Source: RGIG4079 sp045531405 (GTDB taxonomy: Bacteria > Bacteroidota > Bacteroidia > Bacteroidales > Muribaculaceae). Taken from it: a stretch of 64,000 bases of DNA. The translations under genes and the position numbers were made by a program. This document shows, in pieces, positions 16,960-26,119 of this stretch. The stretch covers positions 45,639-109,638 of the forward strand of contig JAZSDX010000035.1 in the NCBI GenBank assembly GCA_045531405.1, given 5' to 3'. Position 1 is the stretch's first letter. Each line of letters begins with the position of its first letter. A model generated the notes under the pieces. The model did no database searches and had not been told where the DNA came from. It was given only the letters and a program-made list of their open reading frames with translations.

Positions 16960-18594
16960 TTATTTTACGATTTCTTTTCTTGTAGTACCGTCGCTATATT
17001 TTACGATATTGATACCTTTTGTTGGTTCGCTTAATAATCGACCATGGATATCATAGCGAGCGATTTCAATAGCGTTGCTGTCGGCTTCAATATTGTCGAT
17101 GCCGGCAAACTCTTGTATATTAGTAAAATATTCCCATCCCACAGCCGTAGTATATGCATCTTTAGTTCCTTCTGGAATAAATAATATGGCATCATAAGCA
17201 CCATCAAACGAAGACGAACTACACATTGGAGGAATTGGGTTAAGAGATTTTACCGAGGTCAAGCCTATGCAATTATAGAACGCACAACTGCTAATTGAAG
17301 TTACAGTATTAGGAATAGTAATCGATGTCAAACCAGAGCAATTAATAAATGCAGAGTCATTAATTCGAGAAATATCATTAGGTATAACTAAATTAGTTAT
17401 TTCAGTTCCATTTAGTATAAGTTTCGTTGCATTATATAATGGATTTGCATCAAAATTTCCAAAACTAATTTTACACCACGCAGATAAGTCAGAGATGTTA
17501 ACTTCGCTCAATCCGTCGCAACCACGGAACGCATCATCTTCAATCGAGATTACAGAATTGGGGATAGAAATCGATTTCAAACCGAAGCAATGTGAGAATG
17601 CCCCGTCTCCAATCGAGGTTACGGAGTTGCCGATGGTTACCGAGGTCAACGCATCGCAACTTTCGAACGCAGAGTCGCCGATAGATGTTACAGAATTAGG
17701 AATAGATACCTCAGTCATGCCAGAGCAATCAAAGAATGCACAATCGCCAATCAAACGAGTGCCTTCTATTATAGATAAAATATCTGTTGGCTTGTTTCCT
17801 TTATAACCTAAACAATAATTATCTAAATATAATATCCCATCAGATTGATTATTATACCAGCCGGTATCCTCGAACGCAGCTCCTCCAATCTTGGTTACTA
17901 GGTTGCCGATAGTAACTGATGTTAAGCCAGAGCAATAGCGAAACGCACCGCCACCAATCTCGGTTACGGAATTGGGGATAGTGATTGATGTCAAACCAAT
18001 GCAACCATAAAACGCACCGCCACCAATCTTGGTTACGGAATTGGGAATAGTGATTGAAGTCAAGCTTATGCAACCATAGAATGCAATGTCTTTAATTTGA
18101 GAAATATCATTGGGGATAATTAAATTAGTTATTTCAATATCATTTAGTTTTAGTTTCGCTCCATAAGATAATGGATTTGCGCTAATGCCAACAAAATCAA
18201 TTTTACACCAAGCAGATAAATCAGAGATATTAACTTCGTTCAAGCTGTCGCAATAGGAGAACGCATATTCGCCAATTTTGTTTACGGAGTTGGGGATAGT
18301 AATTGAAGTTAAACCGGTGCAATTTCTGAACGCACTTGAGCCAATCGATGTTACGGAATATGTAGTGCCACTATAAGTTACCGCAGAAGGGATTGTAACA
18401 GAACCAGAGTAATTATTGAAATCAATGCCAAAAGGACTTTCGTTATGAGTAACTTCAACCATCTTATTAGTATAATCGGTAATGTTGTAATATATACCAT
18501 CTATTATAAAATTTTGGGCATGAGTATTAAAGCACACCAATAAGCTCAAAACTATTGAAATGCAGGCTTTATTATAATGTAAAAACTTTCTCAT
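16960..18594 (-). CDS. BspA-like leucine-rich repeat surface protein
   Basis: The protein has 544 residues: a signal peptide (about 1-26, ending FNTHAQ), then about a dozen LRR_5/BspA repeats of about 23 residues with the pattern CxxLTSITIPNSVTxIGxxAF, and a C-terminal type IX-like tail (ARYDIHGRLLSEPTKGINIV). BspA-family proteins are surface adhesins in oral and gut bacteria. Two copies of a non-repeat insert of about 65 residues (EVNISDLSAWCKI... ANPL... EITNLIIPNDIS) interrupt the array. A TATATTTG -7 box lies at 18680-18687. The 357 bases between this gene and the divergent NlpC/P60 gene hold only promoter-like AT-rich DNA as far as I can see. Confidence 0.9.
   Translation of the reverse strand: MRKFLHYNKACISIVLSLLVCFNTHAQNFIIDGIYYNITDYTNKMVEVTHNESPFGIDFNNYSGSVTIPSAVTYSGTTYSVTSIGSSAFRNCTGLTSITIPNSVNKIGEYAFSYCDSLNEVNISDLSAWCKIDFVGISANPLSYGAKLKLNDIEITNLIIPNDISQIKDIAFYGCISLTSITIPNSVTKIGGGAFYGCIGLTSITIPNSVTEIGGGAFRYCSGLTSVTIGNLVTKIGGAAFEDTGWYNNQSDGILYLDNYCLGYKGNKPTDILSIIEGTRLIGDCAFFDCSGMTEVSIPNSVTSIGDSAFESCDALTSVTIGNSVTSIGDGAFSHCFGLKSISIPNSVISIEDDAFRGCDGLSEVNISDLSAWCKISFGNFDANPLYNATKLILNGTEITNLVIPNDISRINDSAFINCSGLTSITIPNTVTSISSCAFYNCIGLTSVKSLNPIPPMCSSSSFDGAYDAILFIPEGTKDAYTTAVGWEYFTNIQEFAGIDNIEADSNAIEIARYDIHGRLLSEPTKGINIVKYSDGTTRKEIVK
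17310..18350 (-). repeat. Tandem leucine-rich repeat coding units
   Basis: Units of about 69 bp encode near-identical repeats (NSVTKIGGGAF and variants). The stretch holds two diverged copies of a longer module at about 18040-18250 and 17310-17515. These repeats could recombine. Confidence 0.75.
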
Positions 18595-18951
18595 AAGTGT
18601 ATGAAATTAAATTGATTGATAATCAACAAAATATTTAGAAATTAAGATATATTTCTTTAGTAAGAAAGAATACTAAATGCAAATATACTAAAAAACATGA
18701 GGTTATGAAATATAAAATGCAAAAACACGAAAGAGCTTAAACCGGAATCTGCAAGTTGTAAAAAAGATGAACAATTAGGTAAAATTACAGCCTTATCGGT
18801 TGGTGACAAATGTTAATTGTGAATTTATATCTTTTGTTCTCTATGTCAGATATGTGTAATTATGTTATTTTATTGTAAATGAATAGAATTGAGATTTAGT
18901 GAATGACGAAAATGTAGTATTTTCGCGAAATAAAAATGCTCATTCTATTTT

Positions 18952-19590
18952 ATGAGAGAATTATCACATTATATTTTATTAGCGTTGATGCTTTTGGTGT
19001 TGCCATTAACCATGTTGGCAAGACCCGATGAAGACGACGATCCGGAAATTGACGTGCCATTAACCGAGGTAGAATCGGACGAACCATTCATTTATGAAGA
19101 TGGTTTGGTAATCGAGGTAGGAGATACGGTCGTAAGTCAACATGAATATGAAGAATTTATTACACCCGATGATGTGATAAATTTTGCGTACTCTTTTTTA
19201 GGTACTCCATACGTGTGGGGAACAAAGGGACCACATTCGTTTGATTGTTCAGGTTTTACAAGCTATGTGTATCGTTATTTTGGATTCCCGATAACCTCGG
19301 CATCGAAATATCAGGTAGATGAAGGTGTTGCAGTAGAAAAAGGTGATATAAAACCCGGTGATTTGATGTTTTTTGGAGGTCGATCAACTCCTAAACGAGT
19401 AGGGCATGTGGGAATGTGCATAGAGGTAAATAAAAAGACTAATCAAATAAAATTCATTCACGCATCAACCAAGCGAGGAGTGGTGATAAATACCTATCCC
19501 GATGATAATTATTATTATACTCGTTTTCTATGTGCTCGTCGCATAATAACTGAAAAAACATTAATGGAAGATGTGAATGTAGCACCATGA
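18952..19590 (+). CDS. NlpC/P60 family cell-wall hydrolase
   Basis: The 212-residue enzyme has a hydrophobic N-terminal signal (about 1-23) and an acidic linker (DEDDDPEIDVPLTEVESDE). It ends in an NlpC/P60 cysteine peptidase domain (about 70-205). The catalytic triad is visible: Cys99 in FDCSGF, His152 in VGHVGM and His170 in FIHAS. Family members cut the gamma-D-Glu to diamino acid bond of peptidoglycan stems, so it likely acts in the periplasm in wall turnover. The terminator behind it separates it from dnaB. Confidence 0.92.
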   Translation: MRELSHYILLALMLLVLPLTMLARPDEDDDPEIDVPLTEVESDEPFIYEDGLVIEVGDTVVSQHEYEEFITPDDVINFAYSFLGTPYVWGTKGPHSFDCSGFTSYVYRYFGFPITSASKYQVDEGVAVEKGDIKPGDLMFFGGRSTPKRVGHVGMCIEVNKKTNQIKFIHASTKRGVVINTYPDDNYYYTRFLCARRIITEKTLMEDVNVAP

Positions 19591-19620
19591 TAACTCAATG
19601 TAAATAAAACGTTAATAATT

Positions 19621-19653
19621 ATCCATACTCAATATTAAGAGTGTGGATTTTTT
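19621..19653 (+). terminator. Terminator of the NlpC/P60 gene
   Basis: A 10-bp stem with one wobble (ATCCATACTC / GAGTGTGGAT) is followed by TTTTTT. A TAATTTTG -7 box for dnaB follows at 19658-19665. Confidence 0.8.
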
Positions 19654-19686
19654 AATGTAATTTTGTGGCAATAAAATGATATACTA

Positions 19687-21228
19687 ATGGCAGAAGCAGA
19701 AAATAGAACATATAATCGACGCAGTAAACCCCAGCATCAACCTTTATATGATACCGGTGGAAGAATGCAACCACGCGATAAAGATTTGGAAGAAGCCGTT
19801 CTTGGAGCATTGATGCTTGAGAAGGACGCATATACAACAGTGTGTGATATTCTTAAACCTGAAAGTTTTTATGAGCCGGCAAATCAGTTGGTATATGAAG
19901 CTATTCAGCATTTAGGAGCTGCACAGCAACCAATCGATATGCTCACAGTAACAGAGCAGCTGCGACAAAATGATGCTCTTGAAAAAGTTGGAGGACCTGT
20001 TTTTATATCAGAATTAACATCAAGAGTGGCATCGGGTGCCCATGTGGAGTATCATGCCCGTATTGTAGCTCAAAAATATTTGGCTCGCGAGCTTATTTCT
20101 TTTGCATCGCAAATAGAGTCAAAGGCATTTGACGAAAGTAATGACGTTGATGACTTGTTGCAAGAAGCCGAAGGACGATTGTTTGAGATTTCTCAACGCA
20201 ATGTAAAAAAAGATGTAACGCAGATTGACCCGGTTATCAGTCAAGCTATCGAGCAAATTCAATCGGCAGCAAATCGAACATCGGGATTAAGTGGTCTTGA
20301 ATCGGGTTATCACGATTTGGATAAACTCACATCGGGTTGGCAAAATTCCGATTTGATTATTATTGCTGCTCGTCCGGCGATGGGTAAGACTGCGTTTGTG
20401 TTGTCGATGGCTAAGAATATGGCTGTAAATTACAATACTCCTGTAGCGATATTCTCTCTTGAAATGTCAAATCTTCAGTTGGTTAATCGTTTGATAAGTA
20501 ACACATGTGAACTTGAGAGTGAAAAGATTAAAAGTGGACGATTGACAAAACTTGAATGGGATAAGTTGATGTCAAGAGTAAAGCATTTGTATAGTGCACC
20601 ACTATATATTGATGATACTCCCTCTTTGTCGGTGTTTGAGTTGAGAACAAAGGCTCGCCGATTGGTTAGAGAACATCAAGTGAAGTTTATTATTATTGAC
20701 TACTTGCAATTGATGAATGCTTCGGGGATGAAATATGGAAGTCGTGAGCAAGAGGTGAGTTTGATTTCTCGTTCATTAAAGCAGTTGGCTAAAGAATTAA
20801 ATATCCCTATCGTGGCACTTTCTCAGTTGAATCGTGGTGTTGAATCGCGTACAGATGGGAAACGCCCACAATTGTCCGATTTGCGTGAAAGTGGTGCGAT
20901 TGAACAAGATGCCGACATGGTATGTTTTATTCACCGTCCTGAATATTATCTTCGCTCGGGAGTTGATGCTGAGGGGAACGACATTAGAGGGTTGGCTGAA
21001 TTTATTGTGGCAAAACATCGTAGCGGTTCGGTCGATGATGTTAAGATGAAATTCCAAGGAAGATTTGCGCGATTTGAAAATTGGGATGATGAAACGAATG
21101 TGGCATCTACAACAGTGAGCTCGCGATTGAATGATGAAAATGTATCGCAATCACAATCAACAAACCCCTTTGTAGGAGGTAATGCAGATTTCTTATCCGA
21201 AGGTGGCGATGAAAAACCACCATTTTAG
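19687..21228 (+). CDS. dnaB: Replicative DNA helicase
   Basis: The hexameric replicative helicase (513 residues) unwinds DNA ahead of the fork and partners with DnaG. The N-terminal DnaB domain (about 28-135; DKDLEEAVLGALMLEKDAY) precedes a RecA-like ATPase with Walker A ARPAMGKTAF, Walker B IIIDYLQLM and the SQLNRGVESR and HRSGSVDDV motifs. The C-terminal tail of about 50 residues is Asn/Ser-rich and ends DEKPPF. No intein is present, unlike some dnaB genes. The gene is complete and normal in length. Confidence 0.97.
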   Translation: MAEAENRTYNRRSKPQHQPLYDTGGRMQPRDKDLEEAVLGALMLEKDAYTTVCDILKPESFYEPANQLVYEAIQHLGAAQQPIDMLTVTEQLRQNDALEKVGGPVFISELTSRVASGAHVEYHARIVAQKYLARELISFASQIESKAFDESNDVDDLLQEAEGRLFEISQRNVKKDVTQIDPVISQAIEQIQSAANRTSGLSGLESGYHDLDKLTSGWQNSDLIIIAARPAMGKTAFVLSMAKNMAVNYNTPVAIFSLEMSNLQLVNRLISNTCELESEKIKSGRLTKLEWDKLMSRVKHLYSAPLYIDDTPSLSVFELRTKARRLVREHQVKFIIIDYLQLMNASGMKYGSREQEVSLISRSLKQLAKELNIPIVALSQLNRGVESRTDGKRPQLSDLRESGAIEQDADMVCFIHRPEYYLRSGVDAEGNDIRGLAEFIVAKHRSGSVDDVKMKFQGRFARFENWDDETNVASTTVSSRLNDENVSQSQSTNPFVGGNADFLSEGGDEKPPF

Positions 21229-21262
21229 AAGATAAAATTTAGAAATAAAAAAATTATAAACT

Positions 21263-21323
21263 TTTGGTTGGGTTGGGGTGTTAATCAAATAAATTAAAAA
21301 CCTCATAACCTAACCAAATTTTT
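21263..21323 (+). terminator. Terminator or attenuator-like hairpin abutting a start codon
   Basis: A 12-bp inverted repeat with one wobble pair (TTTGGTTGGGTT at 21263-21274 with AACCTAACCAAA at 21307-21318) is followed by five T residues and then at once by the ATG of the next gene at 21324. It may end dnaB transcription, or act as a leader structure covering the start of the next gene. Confidence 0.55.
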
Positions 21324-22382
21324 ATGAAAAAATCTATTTTATTGATAGCAATTGCACTGATGAGTGTGAGTGCTTTCTCTCAAAAAATTGACAAAAATGA
21401 GTTGGCTCAACTTAAAACATTTTTGTCTCAAGCTGATGATAAGGGCAAAACAAATGCTCAAGAGTTGAAAATCTCAGATCTAAATGCTCCATCAATGTGG
21501 CATGGAGTTACTGTTGAAGGGGGGCATGTTGTTGAAATTGATTGGCAAGGGAAGAATTTGATTGGTGAACTGTCGTTAAATAAATTCAAGTACCTCACAG
21601 CAATAAATGTGTCAAGAAATAAATTAACGGCAATATCCCTAAATGGCAATATGGCCTTGGTTGTGCTAAATGCTTCGCATAATAGATTGAAACAGATAGA
21701 TTTAACCGGATGTAATAAATTGATGCATGTGGCAATAAACAATAATCGTCTTTCTGAATTTGAAATTAATGAAGTGCCATCATTGCAGTATCTAAATTGT
21801 TCTCGAAATAATATGGTAGATTTAGATGTGAGAAATTCAACAACGTTAAAAACTCTATATTGCCAAGATTGTAGATTAGAGAACCTATACGTTGCAGGAT
21901 GTTCAAATTTATCAACCTTAATGTGTGGTTATAATCAATTGACGATGCTGAATTTGTTAGATGTTGAAAAGTTGCAATATCTAAATGTCGATGATAATAA
22001 TTTTAAGACAATGGTTGTGCAAGGGTTACCATCATTATCTGCGTTCTCTTGTATAAATAATAATTTGACATCATTAGCAATGCGAGATTGTGGCGCATTA
22101 TTGGATTTGTATTGCTCAAATAATGATTTGACATCTTTAATGGTGGTTGATTGCCCTAAATTGACAATTGTTGATTGCTCGTTTAATGACTTGGAAGAAT
22201 TGAACCTTTCAAATCAATATTTACTTGAACGACTTATTTGTAATAATAATAGTTTGATGACGCTTGATGTCTCATTTGACCAACAATTATCATATATAAA
22301 TTGTCGATTTAATATGATTACCGATTTGCGCACTCAAGCCTGTCCAAATTTGAGGATGATTGCTTCGGAAGGGAATTTTTAA
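21324..22382 (+). CDS. Secreted cysteine-ladder leucine-rich repeat protein
   Basis: The protein has 352 residues. A signal peptide (MKKSILLIAIALMSVSAFSQ) precedes a linker and about 11 leucine-rich repeats of about 21 residues. Many have cysteine at a fixed place (LQYLNCSRNN, LKTLYCQDCR, LSTLMCGYNQ, LSAFSCINNN), like the cysteine ladder of internalin J. It has no C-terminal sorting tail or membrane anchor, so it is periplasmic or released. LRR proteins of this kind bind other proteins; the ligand is unknown. A hairpin sits directly against the start codon and a strong terminator follows, so it is probably expressed alone. Confidence 0.82.
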   Translation: MKKSILLIAIALMSVSAFSQKIDKNELAQLKTFLSQADDKGKTNAQELKISDLNAPSMWHGVTVEGGHVVEIDWQGKNLIGELSLNKFKYLTAINVSRNKLTAISLNGNMALVVLNASHNRLKQIDLTGCNKLMHVAINNNRLSEFEINEVPSLQYLNCSRNNMVDLDVRNSTTLKTLYCQDCRLENLYVAGCSNLSTLMCGYNQLTMLNLLDVEKLQYLNVDDNNFKTMVVQGLPSLSAFSCINNNLTSLAMRDCGALLDLYCSNNDLTSLMVVDCPKLTIVDCSFNDLEELNLSNQYLLERLICNNNSLMTLDVSFDQQLSYINCRFNMITDLRTQACPNLRMIASEGNF

Positions 22383-22433
22383 TAAATTAAAACATCAATG
22401 TAAAGTCTTGTGTATAGGGATATGATTGATGTA

Positions 22434-22462
22434 GGCGTGGCGTGTGTGCCACGCCTTTATTT
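22434..22462 (+). terminator. GC-rich terminator after the LRR gene
   Basis: A perfect 8-bp GC-rich stem (GGCGTGGC / GCCACGCC) with a GTGTGT loop is followed by TTTATTTT. Confidence 0.8.
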
Positions 22463-22481
22463 TGAGTAATTGAATCAATGT

Positions 22482-22512
22482 TTTGTAAACCGGTTAAATT
22501 TTTGTAATTTTG
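22482..22512 (+). promoter_or_regulatory. Promoter of lepA
   Basis: TTTG (22482-22485) and TAATTTTG (22505-22512) are 19 bp apart, a full consensus match. Transcription near 22519 leaves a leader of about 47 bases. Confidence 0.75.
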
Positions 22513-22565
22513 TAAATTGAAAAATAGTGCTTGTTTGTCTGTACTTTTTAGAAATCATAGCTTTA

Positions 22566-24353
22566 ATGAAAAATATAAGAAATTTCTGTATTATTGCTCA
22601 TATTGACCATGGTAAGTCAACATTAGCCGATCGCCTACTTGAATATACAAACACAGTAGATCAAAAGGATTTGCAATCGCAAGTGCTTGATGATATGGAT
22701 CTTGAAAGAGAGCGTGGGATTACAATTAAAAGTCATGCTATTCAAATGCAATATGCTCTCAATGGCGAACAATATACATTAAATTTGATTGATACTCCGG
22801 GGCACGTTGACTTCTCATATGAGGTGTCGCGTTCAATCGCTGCTTGTGAAGGGGCATTGTTGATTGTTGATGCTTCGCAAGGTATTCAGGCTCAAACTAT
22901 CTCAAACCTCTATATGGCAATTGACAATGATTTGGAAATTATTCCTGTCGTCAATAAAGTTGACCTTGATAGTGCAAAGCCTGAGGAGGTAGAAGATCAA
23001 ATAATAGATTTGCTTGGCTGTGATCGTGAAGAAATAATACGGGCAAGTGGCAAAACCGGTATTGGGATTCCGGAGGTATTGCAAGCAATTGTAGAGAGTG
23101 TGCCTGCGCCCGAAGGTGACCCGGAGGCTCCATTGCAAGCCCTTATCTTTGACTCGGTATTTAATCCATTTCGTGGTATTATTGCTTATTTCAAAATTGT
23201 GAATGGTCGCATCCGTAAAAACGATTTTGTGAAATTTGTTGCTACCGGAAAAGAGTATCATGCCGATGAAATAGGTGTGTTGAAGCTTGATATGATGCCT
23301 AAAAATGAATTATCGGCAGGAAATGTGGGATATATTATTTCGGGTATCAAAACCTCAAAAGAGGTAAAGGTTGGAGATACAATTACACATGTTCAAAATC
23401 CGTGTGAATCGGCTATCGATGGATTTGAAGAGGTAAAACCAATGGTTTTTGCAGGGGTTTATCCTATCGAAACCGAAGATTATGAAAATTTACGTGCATC
23501 GCTTGAAAAACTTCAGCTCAATGATGCTTCCTTGACATTTCAACCCGAGTCGTCAATGGCTCTTGGATTTGGTTTCCGTTGTGGATTCCTTGGACTATTG
23601 CATATGGAGATTGTGCAAGAACGTCTTGGAAGAGAGTTTGATATGGATGTTATTACTACGGTTCCTAACGTGTCATATCGAGTATATGACAAAAAAGGCG
23701 TAATGACCGAAGTACATAATCCCTCAGGATTGCCCGATATTACACTGATAGACCATATTGAAGAACCATATATTCGAGCATCGGTAATTACTGCAGCCGA
23801 TTATATCGGACCTATAATGACGTTGTGTCTTGGCAAACGAGGAGAATTGGTAAAACAAGAATATATCTCGGGTAATCGAATGGAGATTATATTTGATATG
23901 CCACTTGGCGAGATTGTGATTGACTTCTATGATAAACTAAAATCAATTTCTAAAGGGTATGCGTCGTTTGACTACCATATTCATGATTTTAGAGAGTCAA
24001 AGCTCATTAAGCTTGATATATTGTTGAATGGCGAAAGTGTAGATGCTTTAAGTACATTGACTCACGTTGATAATGCAGTGTCGTTTGGCCGTAGAATGTG
24101 TGAAAAACTAAAAGAGCTGATACCTCGACAACAATTTGATATTGCAATTCAAGCCGCGATTGGTGCAAAAATTATTGCACGTGAAACGATAAAGGCAGTG
24201 CGTAAAGATGTAACTGCAAAATGTTATGGTGGAGATATTTCGCGTAAACGTAAGTTGCTTGAAAAACAAAAGAAAGGTAAAAAACGAATGAAGCAAATAG
24301 GCTCGGTAGAGGTGCCACAAAAAGCATTCTTGGCAGTGTTGAAACTTGATTAA
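22566..24353 (+). CDS. lepA: Elongation factor 4
   Basis: This translational GTPase of 595 residues binds the ribosome and back-translocates or remodels stalled complexes. It is associated with the inner face of the membrane and the cytosol. G1 is AHIDHGKST, G2 is in RERGITIKS, G3 is DTPGHVD and G4 is NKVDL. The EF4-specific C-terminal domain ends in VRKDVTAKCYGGDISRKRKL and KQIGSVEVPQKAFLAVLKLD. The start at 22566 (MKNIRNFCIIAHIDHG) gives the family's usual length. The upstream ATG at 22527 lies within about ten bases of the expected transcription start. Confidence 0.97.
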   Translation: MKNIRNFCIIAHIDHGKSTLADRLLEYTNTVDQKDLQSQVLDDMDLERERGITIKSHAIQMQYALNGEQYTLNLIDTPGHVDFSYEVSRSIAACEGALLIVDASQGIQAQTISNLYMAIDNDLEIIPVVNKVDLDSAKPEEVEDQIIDLLGCDREEIIRASGKTGIGIPEVLQAIVESVPAPEGDPEAPLQALIFDSVFNPFRGIIAYFKIVNGRIRKNDFVKFVATGKEYHADEIGVLKLDMMPKNELSAGNVGYIISGIKTSKEVKVGDTITHVQNPCESAIDGFEEVKPMVFAGVYPIETEDYENLRASLEKLQLNDASLTFQPESSMALGFGFRCGFLGLLHMEIVQERLGREFDMDVITTVPNVSYRVYDKKGVMTEVHNPSGLPDITLIDHIEEPYIRASVITAADYIGPIMTLCLGKRGELVKQEYISGNRMEIIFDMPLGEIVIDFYDKLKSISKGYASFDYHIHDFRESKLIKLDILLNGESVDALSTLTHVDNAVSFGRRMCEKLKELIPRQQFDIAIQAAIGAKIIARETIKAVRKDVTAKCYGGDISRKRKLLEKQKKGKKRMKQIGSVEVPQKAFLAVLKLD

Positions 24354-24378
24354 ACTAAGTTTTATTAAATAATAAATG

Positions 24379-24418
24379 GAATATTTGCATAAATGATTGT
24401 GTAAATATTCTTTTTTTT
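24379..24418 (+). terminator. Terminator of lepA
   Basis: GAATATTT (24379-24386) pairs with AAATATTC (24403-24410) and is followed by eight T residues. The following 160 bases up to rprX are very AT-rich, without a clear consensus promoter. Confidence 0.75.
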
Positions 24419-24579
24419 GTTCTGAAATTTGGATATTTCACACTTAAATGTTAATTTTGACACGTAATGTTAAAATTGAAAATTTACAAACAATAGAAAA
24501 ATTAAACAAAAAAGCAACAGGATTGTTAATATTGTAAATTTTAATGGTTTGTAAATCAGAATAATTAATTGTTTGTAAA

Positions 24580-26115
24580 ATGAAAAAGACAACAATCTGG
24601 ATATTGGCAATATTAATGGGTCTCACATTTATGGGACTATTGTATGTTCAGATGTCATATATGGGAAATATGATTCGTATGCGCGAAGACCAGTTTGCCG
24701 AAGGGGTCAAACGAAGTCTTTATGCTGTTACTGCGATGTTGGAACAAGATGAGACTCGTCATTTTTTGGAGGAAGATGTGGCAAAGATGGGCTCATCAAT
24801 GGTATTTACCAAACATGATGGAAAATTGCCTCAACAAACGGGGATTACCTATTCATATAAAACGTCAGAAGGGGTAGAAGCCGATTTGACAATAAAAGGA
24901 GATGCCGATAAAATAAATCAGATTCAAGTTGCACAATTAGACCTTAAAAATCATTATGCTTCATTAAAAGAAGTATTGAGAGGACAATATTTATATCAAA
25001 AAGGGCTTATTGATGAAGTGATATTAAATATCCTCAATCAATCAAGTAATCGCCCGATGAAAGAACGTGCCGATTCGGCTGTTGTTAGTTCTTATCTGAA
25101 AACTGAATTTGAAAATAATGGATTGAAATTGCCATTTGAATTTGCTGTGACTAATCGTAATGGAGGGATAATATACTCAACAAAAGGTTATAATGCTGAT
25201 GAGGTAGATGGAGAGCAATCTGTTTTTGTACAAACTTTGTTCCCAAATGATCCTGCCAATAAGATAAATTATCTAAAAGTATATTTTCCAACGAAGAAGG
25301 ACTATATATTTTCCTCAATAAGTTTCATGATTCCTTCATTTGTGTTTACTCTCATTTTATTGATAATTTTTATCTTTACAATTATAGTTGTCTTTCGTCA
25401 AAAGAAACTCACTGAGATGAAAAATGACTTCATTAATAATATGACTCATGAGTTTAAAACCCCGATATCCTCAATTTCACTTGCTGCACAAATGTTAAAG
25501 GATGACTCAGTGAGGAAATCGCCCACGATGTTGCAACATATATCAAATGTAATAAATGATGAAACAAAACGATTGCGATTTCAAGTAGAGAAAGTGTTGC
25601 AGATGTCAATGTTTGAGAGACAAAAGGCCACTCTTAAATTACAAGAGATTGATGCAAATGTTGCAATAGATAATATCGTACATACATTCAAACTAAAAGT
25701 TGAGAAATATGGTGGTCGCATTGAAGCTCAATTAAATGCTGATGACCCAATAGTAAATGTAGATGAAATGCATTTTACCAATGTGATATTTAACTTGTTG
25801 GATAATGCTGTAAAATATCGAAAAGAAGATGTGCCATTAAAATTGGTAGTTTCATCTCGAAATATTTCGGGAAGCAAGCTTGAAATATCTATTTCAGACA
25901 ACGGTATAGGAATAAAAAAAGAAAATCATAAACGTATATTTGAAAAATTCTATCGAGTGTCAACCGGAAACCGACATGATGTAAAAGGGTTTGGTTTAGG
26001 TCTTGCATATGTATATAAAATGGTTCATGAACTTGGTGGAGATATTTCGGTAGAAAGTGAATTGAATATAGGAACAAAATTTATAATAACATTACCATTA
26101 ATAACTAAAGATTAA
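24580..26115 (+). CDS. rprX: Sensor histidine kinase RprX
   Basis: The membrane sensor kinase has 511 residues: an N-terminal transmembrane helix (about 6-27), a periplasmic sensor region of about 220 residues, a second helix (about 246-270), then HisKA and HATPase domains. The phosphoacceptor is His290 in MTHEFKTPISS. The N box (NLLDNAVKYR), the G1 box (SDNGIGI) and the G2 box (GFGLGLAYV) are complete. It lacks an evident HAMP domain. The adjacent regulator closely resembles RprY of Bacteroides as I remember it, so RprX is the likely name; the known RprXY pair affects drug and stress responses. The genes are separated by four bases. Confidence 0.88.
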   Translation: MKKTTIWILAILMGLTFMGLLYVQMSYMGNMIRMREDQFAEGVKRSLYAVTAMLEQDETRHFLEEDVAKMGSSMVFTKHDGKLPQQTGITYSYKTSEGVEADLTIKGDADKINQIQVAQLDLKNHYASLKEVLRGQYLYQKGLIDEVILNILNQSSNRPMKERADSAVVSSYLKTEFENNGLKLPFEFAVTNRNGGIIYSTKGYNADEVDGEQSVFVQTLFPNDPANKINYLKVYFPTKKDYIFSSISFMIPSFVFTLILLIIFIFTIIVVFRQKKLTEMKNDFINNMTHEFKTPISSISLAAQMLKDDSVRKSPTMLQHISNVINDETKRLRFQVEKVLQMSMFERQKATLKLQEIDANVAIDNIVHTFKLKVEKYGGRIEAQLNADDPIVNVDEMHFTNVIFNLLDNAVKYRKEDVPLKLVVSSRNISGSKLEISISDNGIGIKKENHKRIFEKFYRVSTGNRHDVKGFGLGLAYVYKMVHELGGDISVESELNIGTKFIITLPLITKD

Positions 26116-26119
26116 AATT

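Noticed and set aside
17310..18350. Regular DNA repeats resembling a CRISPR array
   Set aside because: The repeats are 69-bp coding units of a leucine-rich repeat protein with no unique spacers, and no cas genes are present.
20797..21150. Minus-strand open frame of 117 codons inside dnaB
   Set aside because: It is a shadow of dnaB; no start signal or recognisable motif.
22902..23261. Minus-strand open frame of 119 codons inside lepA
   Set aside because: It is a shadow of lepA in AT-rich codons; sequence shows no protein-like pattern.
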